A stretch of DNA of 64,000 nucleotides from Diabrotica undecimpunctata (GCF_040954645.1 NC_092811.1:88031199-88095198); one strand, 5' to 3'. Positions 36,840 through 48,078 are shown, counted from the first letter of the stretch. Notes: generated by a model not told the origin, from the sequence alone. Numbers and translations are program-made.

Positions 36840-37111
36840 AGAACTATTCTCCTGTGAGGTAGTTACACGTGCCATCTGTGAGTAGTTTGAAATAATTACT
36901 ACTCTTATGTGCGGGAAAAGTGCCCTGCCTATAAAAGTTGTCTATAGAAATAATGTTTACATAGGATGCACATGAGCGCTTCCTCAGCAAAAGGGTTACG
37001 ACGATTATGCTGCACTTTGTCAAATGCCTTCCCAAAATCAATGAAACAGTCATATACTTCATTCACAATAACTAACAATATTTTAATAATGAATTGATTA
37101 CAAATATTCAT
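36840..37111 (-). pseudogene. RTE RT fragment (KAFDKVQH)
   Basis: Minus strand, 37060-37000: CFIDFGKAFDKVQHN, RT motif with the first catalytic Asp. Flanking residues are scrambled. Confidence 0.45.
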
Positions 37112-37360
37112 TTTTAATTATTACGCTGACGACGTTACAATCGGATGAAAAAGAGAAGCTTAGAAGCAAAACGAAGATTATTTGTATATCTAAAATTAAA
37201 TTAAAAATAAGTCGTGCATATTGAAAAACATAAATTATTTACTTATTTAAAAAATTAAGAAAAGTTAGAGACTGACATATTTCAAAAATAAATCTAAATT
37301 TATTTTAATCATTTTTCAATCTAAAGCACTTCACTTATATTGGTTCTGTTTTATTTTTAG

Positions 37361-37657
37361 AACGGTTTAACACCACTTCATCTTTGCGCTCAAGAAGACA
37401 GAGTGCCAGTAGCCGAGGTGCTCGTCAAAAATGGTGCTGATGTCAACTGCGCCACCAAGGGCGGCTACACTCCACTCCACATAGCCAGCCATTACGGCCA
37501 AGTCAATATGGTTAGATATCTACTAAAGAATGGTGCTAATATTAAATCTACGACGTCTCTAGACTACACACCCCTTCATCAAGCTGCACAGCAGGGTCAC
37601 GCTACCATAGTAAACATCTTATTAGAACACAACGCAGATCCAAATGCAGTAACAACG
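37361..37657 (+). CDS. Ank2: ankyrin exon F (ANK repeats)
   Basis: Acceptor TTATTTTTAG, donor GTAAGT at 37658. 99 codons, phase 0: three repeats ([74 protein letters not shown]). HQAAQQGH marks the penultimate repeat of the ankyrin array. Continues from exon E (HEAK-NGLTP). Confidence 0.96.
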
Positions 37658-37739
37658 GTAAGTGTATTTTGTGTGAATATTTTAGTAATAATTGAGCTAA
37701 TTCGTTATGGAAAGACTCAATAATAGATACGTATAATAA

Positions 37740-38365
37740 GGATAACAGAAGGTCAACTCTATGTCAACCAATCCCCTGTAGAAAGAGTGACGCACTACAA
37801 TTACCTCGGCACCATAATAAATAAAGAATGGACCAACAACCAGGAGATTAGAGTACGCATCGGAAAAGATAGATCCACTTTCAATCGGATGGGGGCCTTC
37901 TTCAAGAGTCAGAACCTCTCTCTTGATACAAAAGTAAGAATGCTACGTCTTCTCTGTCCTTTTTATGGTGTTTAATCGTGGACCTTGAACGAAGATATGT
38001 GCAGGAAACTGGAAGCATTTGAGATGTGGCTATATCGGAGAATACTTAAGATCGCGTGGACTGACCGAGTCACAAATGAGGAGGTCCTCAGCAGAATGAA
38101 TAAGAATCGAGAGGTACTGACCACCATCAAATCTCGAAAGTTACAATTTTTCGGACATATTATGCGAAATGAATCCATATATGCTCTCCTTTACGCCATC
38201 TTGCAAGGAGAAATATTTGGAAAACGAGGTCCAGGAAGAAGAAGAACATCTTGGTTAAAGAACGTCAGAATCTGGTTCAATACAACATCTGTGCAGGTGT
38301 TTGCGCTGCTGCAGATAAGATAAAGATTGCCATGATGATCGCCAACATTCGTAACGGATAGGCAC
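37740..38365 (+). mobile_element. RTE LINE 3' fragment
   Basis: HYNYLGTIINKEW (37795), RVRIGKDRSTFNRM, a stop in the YGVxSWTL motif (37973), then FEMWLYRRILKIAWTDRVTNEEVL, LQFFGHIMRNESIY, GKRGPGRRRTSWLKNVRIW to about 38280. A frameshift before IKIAMMIANI, and an AAGAAGAAGAAAAT tail near 38370. No clear target duplication. Confidence 0.7.
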
Positions 38366-38429
38366 ATCAAGAAGAAGAAAATAATCAAAATATGAGTTTT
38401 ACGTAAACGTAAATTAGTCCATTGAAATG

Positions 38430-38816
38430 TTAATGGGTGCAAAGAGTTTTCGCGCTGTATCGTAAAAACAAGCAACTCTACAGAAAATTATATTAGATAT
38501 TATTTGTAGAAAATTAAATTGGCACTTTATTTCCATTACTTTTAATCGTAAAATGGAAAATAAAAGAAAATGTAAACAAATTTTTTTTGGACCCTATAAC
38601 TTTTTTCTAGTCATATTACAATAAAAAGACATTAAAGGAATATTATTGAGGGTTTCTTAAACAATACTTTTCACTACAAATTTGTATAATTTCATTAATC
38701 GTTCTGTGTTTTACAGCGCTCCAAAGTTAAATGGGTTGTTGAATACCTACTCAAGATTACGATAAAAACGAACAATTAGATCTAGTTTTCTATTATATAT
38801 TTTTTTATTTATATCA
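38430..38816 (+). repeat. ~390-bp dispersed repeat, copy A
   Basis: Shares order and many blocks with the complement of 45204-45620: ACTTTTAATCGTAAAATGGA, AATAAAAAGACRT, TTTTCACTACAAATTTGT, GTTTTACAG, AATAAAAACGAAC, and TAGTTTTCTATTATATATTT. It lies directly upstream of the PIN-like pseudogene and may be the 5' part of that element. Confidence 0.6.
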
Positions 38817-38949
38817 TTTTAAATCAATTTATTATCTTCCCAACGTTCCAATGTTATTATGAATTTACTGTCAACCCTTTCTTCCACCATAAAACTTACC
38901 ACACCTCGAGCGCTTGCGTCGAACAAAAAAACACCAATCGACAGAGATA

Positions 38950-39960
38950 AAGTTTAATAAGATAAATTTCTTGGTTATGAATAGAACAAAATAAACTTAA
39001 TAGACCTTCTTAAAACTGCCCTGTCAGAAGTTAGTTTTAGTGACGACCAGGCTGAATATGATGCAGATAGAGTTATCATCAGTTCTGTGCTTGCTGCATT
39101 ACAATCCTATGGGTCTGTGACTGTCGTAGCAGAGGACATTGACATTCTTATCGTGCTCACGGCATTTGCATTTGGGCGAAGTGTCCAATTTTTTTAAATC
39201 TTCAAAAGGGTGAAGTCGCATCAATTAGACTGTTCTTCAAGTTTTATATAGGCGACGTCATTGCAGAGAATTTGCTGTTTCTCCATGTTTTTTTTTCAGA
39301 TGCAACACAACATCAGCATATTACAAGATAGGCAAACTTAAATTCATCAAAATTTTACAGAAACATCCTGAGTTAGCTAGCGGAACAGCAATATTTCTCA
39401 GTGAGAAAGCCGAGCCATCTTTACTCACTCTTTACCCACTGTAGTTGGTGAACGTTTTTTCGTTCATTTATGTGCTGGAAATAAAGATGATTCTCTGAAA
39501 GCATGAGATACAAACGATTGGCCAAGACATTGACCAAAAATACATTTAACTTATCACCGCTTCCGCCAACTCAAGATGCAGCTCGTTTCCACAGTATAAG
39601 AGTTACACATCAGAAAATACTGCGATCCTAAAGCTTGGGGTTGGAAAAAGCATGCAAAAATTGGGATAGCAATTAAAACTTTCAAAACTTTAGCACACCA
39701 TAAACTTCTGAAATTAATTTTCTGCAGATGCAAGGGAAACTGTGGAAGTATGTGTGGTTACCGAAAAACAGGCCTCAAATTCTCTGCAGTGTGCCTTAAT
39801 TGTTCTGGTGAAACCTGCCGAAAAATTCGAAGAATATGAAGATAAATTATCCACAATACAATTCTAACTGCCGGTTTTACGCAAACATTCACTTTCAATA
39901 CTGATTTAGATCTTGAACCACAATTTGGACCATCAAAGAAAAAACAGTACCTGAAAAACA
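38950..39960 (+). pseudogene. remnant of a multicopy insect ORF with PIN-like motif and Cys-rich end
   Basis: The frame at 38965-39195 reads DKFLGYE, then NLIDLLKTALSE, ADRVIISSVLAAL and VTVVAEDIDILIVLTAFA. The last matches the [GA]EDxDLLVLL acidic motif of a multicopy insect ORF, which looks like a PIN/XPG-type nuclease core. A shifted frame gives TTSAYYKIGKLKFIKILQKHPEL (39305-39370). Near the end comes a cysteine cluster, CRCKGNCGSMCGYRKTGL, then CLNCSGETCR (39725-39830), with one or two Cys replaced. At least five stops or frameshifts. Function of the intact family is unknown to me; the motif recognition is from general familiarity and needs a search. Confidence 0.5.
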
Positions 39961-40433
39961 ACTTTTTAGATATATAATTATGCTCAATATTGTCTCGCCT
40001 GGAAATTGTCCGTGGATTAGGCCTAATGGGGATACCAATTTAAACAACAATTTTATTCAACATTTTAGGAGATTGGATTTTTTTTACAAAAAACTGCCTC
40101 ATTGTCAAAATCATAAAATTTGTATGCCGATGTAAAGATAATAACTTAATATCGAAAGGTTTGAGGTTACGTCCAGCATATTCAAGCAGAAGGTTAAAAA
40201 AACTCTACGCAGAGCCAGTTTATCCATGATCTGAGAAAGGTTACAGTTAAATAGATACAATTTATTTTTTCTTGAACAAGACATTGTGAGTATTAAAGAT
40301 TTACTTTTCAATGTGATAACAACTTCTGATTTTGATCGAATTATTTTTAGTTTACATATTGTAAATAAAAATTCATATAAGAAACAAAGAAATATACATT
40401 TATAGTTATTTAACCAACAAGTGTATTAATAAG
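39961..40433. other. intronic sequence, nothing recognised
   Basis: No supported feature between the pseudogene and the hairpin at 40434. Confidence 0.4.
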
Positions 40434-40505
40434 GGCGATTAACAATTGAGATATATTAACGCGCGAGCGAAGCGAGTGCGTTAATGTTCGAGATTGTTAA
40501 TCGCC
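40434..40505. repeat. 72-bp two-step hairpin
   Basis: Outer arms GGCGATTAACAAT (40434-40446) and its complement (40493-40505); inner arms ATTAACGC (40455-40462) and GCGTTAAT (40478-40485), with a GCGAGCGAAGCGAG centre. It stands upstream of Penelope copy 1 and could be its 5' terminal structure or a separate MITE. Confidence 0.7.
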
Positions 40506-41437
40506 ATTTTAATTCACGAGTTCGTTACAAAACTTTTCCGTCGACCGAACTTTTCAGAAATAAAAATATCTTAGTTTAAATTCTTATTTACTTAAAGATA
40601 AATAATGACATACAATGACAGACAGTACTTACAGCGGCTATGTCATTTTAAATAATTTTTTAGTGGGAATATAAATAGGTACCTATATGTTTGGTTGCCT
40701 ACACCACCAATCGTTCATTAATAGAAAATCATTCATTAATAGGGGTCATTAATCAATGATTTTGAGGGTGTTAAAATTAATCATAAATGGATGGCCGACG
40801 GAAAAATAAATTTAATACTCTTTTAAAACAAAACAGTATACATACTTTAGATAACCTCAATAGAAATAATGACATATTACCGACAGTTGTCAATCTATCG
40901 AATAGACATTTAAATGCAACGGAGAGTTTACTACTGGCAAAAGGTCTAAACTTTGCTGTTACTCATCCGTCTATTCCAAAATTAGACATCATTAGCTTAG
41001 TGGAGAAAATACGACAATATTTACCAATCCACGAAAAAGAAGAATATAGAGTATTATGTAAAATTAAATTGGAATCTAATAAAATTAAAAGAAAAGAGGA
41101 ACTAAAGGCTGTAATAACTTTAAAAATGACGACTCCATAATTATCCTTTCAGTAGACAAGGGGAATGCAGCTGTGATAAGGGATAATATTCAATATGAAA
41201 ACAAAATTAAAGACCTAAGAACAAATGGACGTTATACAAAATTAACAAAGGATCTAACGAATCCTTTGGAAAACAGAATATATAGAACTTTATTTTAGTG
41301 TAAAGATCATTTAACAAATTATCAAAGAAGATCAATTACACCTCATGACAGCAAGACACCTTATTTTTATGGAGTACCGAAAGTTCATAAAGCGAATACA
41401 CCACTTAGATCTATTTTGTAGTACCATGAGTTCTCCT

Positions 41438-41496
41438 AAATAGAACCCGATGGCGCGTTTTCACTGAAGCTCTATGCTCCACTTAGGAGTTCAAGA

Positions 41497-41580
<84 letters not shown>
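41438..41580 (+). mobile_element. 143-bp insert ending in (TA)n, with TSD
   Basis: Flanked by AGTTCTCCT at 41429-41437 and 41581-41589. The body is 63 bp of unique sequence followed by (TA)39 and a C. The layout is that of a short retroposed 3' end or SINE whose tail is a TA microsatellite. Its source was not found in this window. Confidence 0.7.
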
Positions 41581-41582
<2 letters not shown>

Positions 41583-41738
41583 TTCTCCTTGTAGCGAACT
41601 GTCAAAATTTTTGAAAAATATATAACCATTTGCAAGTAAAATGACCCATTTATAAAAAATACACAACTTTTTTTAAATAAATAGTTTATTTACAAATGTG
41701 CCATTGGATAATACTTTAAAAATAATTAAAACACAATT

Positions 41739-41877
41739 TCGCAGAATTTCCTGGCTGAAAAATCTACGTACGTGGTTTAACACAACACCCACAAATCTTT
41801 TCAAAGCTGAAGTTTGCAAAATACAGATTGCCATGATGATCGCCAATAGGCACTATAAGAAGAAGAAGAAGAAGAAG
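41739..41877 (+). mobile_element. 139-bp RTE 3' end inside Penelope copy 1
   Basis: Flanked by AAAACACAATT (41728-41738) and AAAACAAAATT (41878-41888); Penelope copy 2 supports the latter as original. Encodes RISWLKNLRTWFNTTPTNLF, IQIAMMIANR, and a (GAA)n tail. Confidence 0.75.
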
Positions 41878-41989
41878 AAAACAAAATTAGAGAATTAAGA
41901 TGCATTGGCAACTACAACAAGACTTAATGTATCAGCTATAATGGAGTTATTGACATTATGTACTGATAATACCTATTTTCAACTAAATA

Positions 41990-42212
41990 ATCTTCTTTTT
42001 CTTCTTCGTATGTTAGGCATTAAGGTATGTTGTTTTCGGTCTGATTTAGCCTTAGACAAGGAAAGGGAGGGAACGCGTAATCGTATGGAATTGACTGAAG
42101 CCTAAACCGGCACCAGAACGATTGCCAGGCCATATTTTATTTCTTCAGTAGATTGAGAATAATGGATATATATCAATAACTAGATTTTTTCAAAATTTAT
42201 AATAAAATTTAT
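41990..42212 (-). mobile_element. unassigned insert with (CTT)n start
   Basis: Replaces the Penelope RT core. It begins CTTCTTTTTCTTCTTC, the complement of an RTE tail, then ~200 bp without recognisable coding, until Penelope sequence resumes at CACAAGGAATAATACG. The Penelope segment between is deleted, so this is not a clean insertion. Confidence 0.4.
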
Positions 42213-42725
42213 AACTGTAACACTCACAAGGAATAATACGAGGAAAATAACAATACCATACATAAATGGATTATCGGAAAAACTTAAAACGACAGGAAAT
42301 AAATTCAACACTTCAACAACATTCAAAACAACAATCACATTGAGATCTATTTTATCTAAAACCTAAAAATGGACAAGAAAGAACAAAGAATTGTATTTAT
42401 AAGATACCTTGTGAATGCCATCATTTTTATTTAGGAGAAACATCAACACATTAAATGTTAGAATAAGTGAATATCAATCTTATATTAAAAATAAAGAATT
42501 TGTTAGATCTCAAATATGTAAACATGGTAAAAAGAGAAAAATTAAAGAAGCGGCTCCAATTATGCTAAATGAGACCAATTGCGTCACAAATTCCTCGGCA
42601 GAGTTCAGTAGGATCTGGTTACCCGTATTAAAATCAATAAAAAGAAAATATCCCTATTATTAAGTCAATAACATATGGAGGTTACATCATTTATGTTTTT
42701 AAATAACATACATATAAAATCAGAG

Positions 42726-43199
42726 ACAGGATTTGGAAAACTTAGTTGGATACTTAAGAACCGCAAAATACCCCAATACTTGAGGAGCAAAGTGTTCAAC
42801 TAATGCATCCTTCCTATTATGACATATGGATGTCAAACCTGGACCCTAACCAAGGCAAACATGAATAATCTAGCCACAACAGAAAGAATAATGGAAAGAG
42901 CAATGTTAGGTATACGATTGTTAGATAAAAAGAGGAACGACTGGGTAAGATCCAAAACAAAAGTCGAGGACATAGCAACAAAAATTGCCAAAATTAAATG
43001 GAGCTTTGCGGGCCACACTGCTAGACAAAAATACCAACGTTGGAATACTACAATACAACATTGGAGACCTTACGAAAGTAAACGACCAAGAGGAAGACCA
43101 CAGATAAGATGGGTTGATGATATTAAAAGAATAGCCAGAAGAAATTGGAAATATGTTGCTCAGGATAGAGACCGATAGAAGACTAAGAAGAAGAAGAAG
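42726..43199 (+). mobile_element. RTE-like LINE 3' fragment inside Penelope copy 1
   Basis: Flanked by the 10-bp duplication AAAATCAGAG at 42716-42725 and 43200-43209. ORF 42819-43178: MTYGCQTWTLTKANM, WSFAGHTARQKYQRW, KRPRGRPQIRWVDDIKRIA; tail AAGAAGAAGAAGAAG. The join restores Penelope sequence as seen at about 58650. Confidence 0.8.
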
Positions 43200-43601
43200 A
43201 AAATCAGAGTTTGGTGTTTATTGGGAGTAAACTAAATATAAGATCAAATACTTACCATGTCGGTATAGTATCATGAGATTTTTTCCTAGTTTTGTCCTCA
43301 TGATTTGCTACGAAATCACTAACGGGGGAATTTTACTGTCATCACTGCATATTGCATATGATTGTCTAAGACAGTATTCTCAAGTTAAAGTTGATTTGAT
43401 GTAATCCAATGAACTATCTTACAATAAAGTCGTCCTAGGAACACAACGTCGCCTTCGTCTTTTAAAGTCGTCTTCTTTAAAATGTGTAATATATGTCTGA
43501 ATTGTCAATAGGAATAAGTCAGATAAAATTAAATTATTAGAAAAATTTTTTTCACCAAATTGCAACAAAAAAATCTATTTAATTTATTAATGTTTGTATT
43601 T

Positions 43602-43635
43602 TGAGAACGATTTCCGAAATGGAAATCGAAACGTC
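43602..43635 (+). ncRNA. hammerhead-like stem-loop in Penelope 3' region
   Basis: GATTTCC-GAAAT-GGAAATC forms a 7-bp stem, followed directly by GAAACGTC; upstream is TTTGAGAA where a hammerhead would have CTGATGA. The arrangement is like stem II plus the GAAA box of hammerhead ribozymes known from Penelope elements, but with a decayed first box. Copies at 59080-59113 and 61801-61826. Confidence 0.4.
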
Positions 43636-43729
43636 AAAAATAAACCTGTTTTAAACTAATATTGTGGCGTATTCCCAACGCTAATAGTAATATAACATAG
43701 GAATGTGAAAAAGAATTACCATTTATATA

Positions 43730-45131
43730 TATACATCGGTTTAGAACGTCTTTCGACGTTGTCCGATACCTAAACACCATCTCTTCCTATCTTCGCAGTC
43801 GTTTGTTGTTAAATTTCTTTCGCTCATGGACTTGTTTACGCCGTGTTGCCATTCTAATCTGGGTCTTCCTCTTTTCCGTCGACCTATCGGTTGCCATTCT
43901 ATTACTTTTTTGGGGAGTCTTGATGCTGGCATCCGTTGAACATGCCCATACCACCTTAATTGTTTCTTCTCTATATCTTGAGTTATATCTCCTTCTATTC
44001 CCATACGTTGTTTTATTACATCATTTCTGATTCGGTCTCGTCTGGAAATACCTAAAGATCTTCTCATTGCATCCATCTCTACTGCTTCTATTCGCTTTTT
44101 GTTCTTTTCACTAATTCTCCATGTTTCAGCGCCATAAAGAAGAGTAGTTTTAATCATGGTCTCATATATATTAAATTTCCTTCCTTTCGTTATCTCTTTA
44201 CTCCACAGTATACTATTGAGACATCCTAAGACTTTCTTTGCTTAAGTGATTCGTTTTTCTATTTCCCGTGTATCAGTTCCTGTATTGTCAAAGGCAACAC
44301 CCAAGTAGTCATAGCTCTGACAGCAGGAAATATGTTGTCCGTTTTCGAGGTCTATGTTATCTGACTCGTTTCCAATACAAAGATATTTGGTTTTTGTTGT
44401 ATTGACATTCATTCCCCAGTCGTTATATTCTTCTATCAGTTTTCTTAGCATGTACTGCATGTCTTCCCTGTCAGTCGCTAGCACTACCTGGTCATCAGCA
44501 AACTGGAGTGTATATATACATTCATTGCTAAGCTCTATACCCATCCTATGTACCTTTCTTTTCCATCTTTCCAATGCCGCTGCAACATATATCTTGAATA
44601 AGGTTGGTGAGATACAGCATCCCTGTCGCAAGCCTTTTATAACCAGGAATTCTTCCGTTAGATATTTTCCTGTTTTTATCTGTGCCTTAGAGTCTCTATA
44701 TAGTTCTTGTACAGCATTTATCAATGTGTGGTTGATGTTAGATCTTTTCAACGTTGTCCACAGTTTTGTTAAGGGGATGTTGTCATATGCTTTTTGCAGG
44801 TTTACAAAAGTAATATGAGTTTCTAGATTCTTAGCCGATCTTTTTTCTATTATTTGTTTAAGACAAAATACGTTATCGGTGCACGATCTTCCTGCACGGA
44901 ACCCGCTTTGTTCTTCCTCTTCATTGTGCTTATATTCTTCCTCGATCATATTTCTCAAAATTCGTCCATACAGTCTGCTCAGGGTGCTGGTTACCGATAT
45001 GCCTCTATAATTATTACAATTCCTTTTGTCCCCCTTTTTGTGTATTGAGGACATGTATGCCGTTCTCCATTGTTCTGGTACTGGGTGTCCATTTAGACAC
45101 TGATTGATCACATTTATATCATAAATGTGAT

Positions 45132-45179
<48 letters not shown>

Positions 45180-45191
45180 TACATATATATC
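43730..45191 (-). mobile_element. LINE (RT and C-terminus) with 12-bp TSD
   Basis: Flanked by ACCATTTATATA at 43718-43729 and 45192-45203. On the minus strand 45111-44242 is open for 289 codons: PVPEQWRTAYMSSIHKKGDK, YRGISVTSTLSRLYGRIL, QSGFRAGRSC, FVNLQKAYDNIP, GLRQGCCISPTLF, FADDQVVLA (intact palm) and YDYLGVAFD. After a frameshift 44157-43741 continues LLYGAETWRI, KQLRWYGHVQRM, RKRGRPRLEW to the stop near 43741. The 5' side (45112-45191) is a 14-bp inverted repeat and a (TA)22 tract rather than LINE sequence. The endonuclease is missing. Confidence 0.8.
45134..45178. repeat. (TA)n tract with adjacent perfect hairpin
   Basis: (TA)n at 45134-45178. Just upstream TTGATCACATTTAT and its complement form a 14-bp hairpin with a 3-nt loop (about 45104-45134). 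Confidence 0.9.
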
Positions 45192-45203
45192 ACCATTTAT
45201 ATA

Positions 45204-45620
45204 AATAAAAAAATATATAATAGAAAACTAACCCTAATGGTTCGTTTTTATTGTATTCTTCGAAACTCGGTTAACTTGGGAGTACTGTAAAACCCAGAGA
45301 AATTATTAAACAAATTTGTAGTGAAAATTATTCGTTGAAAAAACCCTTCATAATATTGCTCTGACGTCTTTTTATTCTGAAATTACCAAAGAAAAAGTTG
45401 TAAGACCCAAAAGAAAATTTGTTAAAAGATTTTAAGTTATTTTTGTTTATAACTTTTTAATTTTCCATTTTACGATTAAAAGTAATGGGAATAAAGTTGT
45501 AGACAATTTAATTTTAATACAAATAATGTTTAATAAGATTTTCTGTAGGGTTGCTAGTTTGTGAGATACAACGAGAAACCCATTGCACCCTTTTTCCAAG
45601 ATGGCGGCCGGGGACAAGGA
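45204..45620 (-). repeat. ~400-bp dispersed repeat, copy B
   Basis: Inverted relative of 38430-38816 (see there). The LINE at 43730-45191 inserted into its end, so part of the repeat may continue left of 43718. Confidence 0.6.
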
Positions 45621-45761
45621 TGGGGACCCTACGGGGGAAATTTAAGCTTATTCTTACCCCCCTCAATATATCAAAAAATAAAATAAAATTGCGTCCTCTC
45701 AAAAATGTAACCTTAATGTAACTTTTCAGTGAACTAAACTGATATACTGCAGAGAGATAGA

Positions 45762-48078
45762 GTAGATAATTTTATTATTACAAACACATTTTTCATGTTA
45801 CCAAACAGACGACTGTATACATGGCGATCGCTCGCAAATACATCGGAGAAAGTAGTCAGGAACCAGATAGACTACATTATGATCAATGAAAGATACCGTA
45901 ATGCTGTTAAAGCCGTGAAAGCATATCCTGGATCAGACGTGGCCTCAGATCACAATCCACTTATAGCCAAAATTATACTCACCCTTAAAAATATTAAAAG
46001 ACATCAAAGAATCCCTACAATAGACACAAGAAAACTTAAAAAACCTAAAGTAAAAGAATGCCTCCAACATGGACTGCATATGAACTGCAACAAATTGAAC
46101 ACAAACACCAATGATATTGACGAGTACTGGAATCGACTAAAAGATTATCTACTGGAACCCTGTAAAGAAATACTAAAGACTTCCGCAAGGAGAAAAGAGG
46201 AATGGATGAATGACGAGATACTCAATATGATGGAACAACGGAGACAATTTAAAAACAAGGATAACAATAAATACAGAGAGATAAACCACGATAAAGCAGG
46301 CAAAAGAAAAATACTTTGAAGAGCAATGCTAAGAGATCGAAGACCTTCAAAATAAATATGATCTGTTTAACCTACACAAGAAAGTCAAAGAACTGGCAGG
46401 ACTAAGAAAACAAAATCCCACTTGTGCAATTCTGGATAGACACGGTAATGCTATAACACATACGGACAAAAAAGTACAAAGATGGGCAGAATATATCGAC
46501 TAATTGTTCGATGATGAAAGAGGAGATCTGGAGCACATAGAACTTACGTCAGAAGAAATAGGTCCATATATTACAAAAGAAGAAATATTACACGCATTAA
46601 AAACAATGAAGAATGGGAAAAGCCCTGGACCTGATATGCTTCCTATAGAAATCCTAAAAATTCTAGATGAGAAGCACATTGATGTTTTAGTGACACTCTT
46701 GAACCAAATTTATAGTTCAGGCGTATTACCCAAAGAGTGGTTAACATCTATTTTTATTTGTCTCCCTAAAAAGAAAAACGCAAGAGAATGCAGCGATTAC
46801 CGCACCATTAGCTTAATGTCTCATATGCTAAAGTTACTACATAAAGTCATCCATAACCCAGTATATCACAAACTGAACATAGACGTTAATAATACACAAT
46901 TTGGTTTTTGCAAAGGCCTAGAAACACGTGAAGCTCTTTTTTCACTTAATATACTAATACAAAGATGCCTGGACGTCAATCAAGATATATACGCATGTTT
47001 TACTGACTATAATAAAGCATTCGATAAAGTACGACATAAACAATTAATGAATGTCCTGAAATCAAAGAAGATTGACTACAACGACTTCAGGATCATATCA
47101 AATTTATACTATAAACAGCGAGCAAAAGTACGTGTTAACGAACAGCTGTCAGAAGAAATTGAAATTAGATGTGGAGTAAGACAGGGATGCGTATTGTCGC
47201 CAATTCTTTTTAATGCCTACTCCGAAGAGGTCCTGAAAAAAGCTCTTGAGGGTGAAACAGCTGGAATAAAGGTAAATGGAGTTCCCATTAACAACATTAG
47301 ATATGCGGACGACACTGTGATCTTAGCCGAAAACATTGAAGATCTTCAGAGACTGGTGACCAGAATAGCAGAGTATGGAAAAGAATATGGTCTAACAATG
47401 AATGTCAAGAAGACGAAATTTATGAGAATATCGAAAACTCAAAGAAATAACGAGAATCTTCTAATAAACGGAACCAACGTCGAACAAGTGGACAAATATG
47501 CGTACCTGGGAACAATGATTAACTCCACAAATGATTACAATCAGGAGATCAAAATAAGAATAGAAAATGCTAGAGCAAATTTCAACAAAATGAGAAGAGT
47601 GCTATGTACCAGGGATTTAAAACTGGAACTAAGAGTTAGGTTGGCGAGGTGCTATGTTTTTTCGACTTTATTTTATGGAATGGAATCTTGGACCTTGAAT
47701 GCGACATCAATGAAAAAACTGGAATCATTTAAGCTGTGGGTGTACAGAAGAATTCTGAAAATATCATGGACAGAACACGTCACAAACAAAGAGGTTCTGG
47801 GAAGGATGAACAAAGAAATGGAAATTTTAAATACAATAAAAACAAGAAAATTAGAATATCTCGTGGGACATATTACACGTGGAGAGAAATACACCTTGCT
47901 CCAACTGATTATGTAGGGAAAGATCCAAGATAGGGAGGCGTAGAATGTCATGGCTGCGCAACCTGAGAGAGTGGTACGGATGTACATCAAATGAACTTTT
48001 CAGAGTAGCCGTCTCAAAAGTCCGAATAGCCATGATGATTGCCGACCTCCGCCGCGGAGATGGCACTTGAAGAAGAAG
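45762..48078 (+). mobile_element. RTE LINE, best-preserved copy, 5'-truncated
   Basis: Flanked by AGAGAGATAGA at 45751-45761 and 48079-48089. The endonuclease end is at 45765-46320 (NTFFMLPNRRLYTWRS, RNQIDYIMIN, SDHNPLIAK). After frameshifts the RT ORF 46504-47916 has SPGPDMLPIEIL, YRTISLMSHMLKLLHKV, FTDYNKAFDKVRH, GVRQGCVLSPILFN, catalytic YADD (47302-47313, residue 267) and YAYLGTMIN. Then comes the thumb WVYRRILKISWTEHVTNKEVL, a frameshift at 47916, and MSWLRNLREWYG, IAMMIADL to a stop at 48068. Tail GAAGAAGAAG. An in-frame stop (46501) precedes the ATG used for the RT ORF, and the true frame starts upstream. Not active. Confidence 0.85.

Larger units (their letters stand above)
40760..43680 (+). 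mobile_element. Penelope-like element copy 1, riddled by insertions
   Basis: The N-terminus is at 40787-41140 (MDGRRKNKFNTLL, then VVNLSNRHLNATESLLLAKGLNF), followed past a stop by IILSVDKGNAAV, NRIYRTLF, and FYGVPKVHK (about 41370), the Penelope RT start. Further RT pieces lie at 41690-41740 and 41905-41990 (SAIMELLTLCTDNTYFQLNN). The GIY-YIG region (FYLGETS-like) follows at about 42425-42690, and the 3' region at 43210-43680. The catalytic VDD part is deleted between 41990 and 42212. Four later inserts are bounded separately below. Same subfamily as copy 2 (49225-59160), which supplies the uninterrupted sequence at each junction. Confidence 0.8.

Noticed and set aside
41472..41666. Minus-strand ORF dominated by Ile-Tyr repeats
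   Set aside because: It is a translation of the (TA)n tract.
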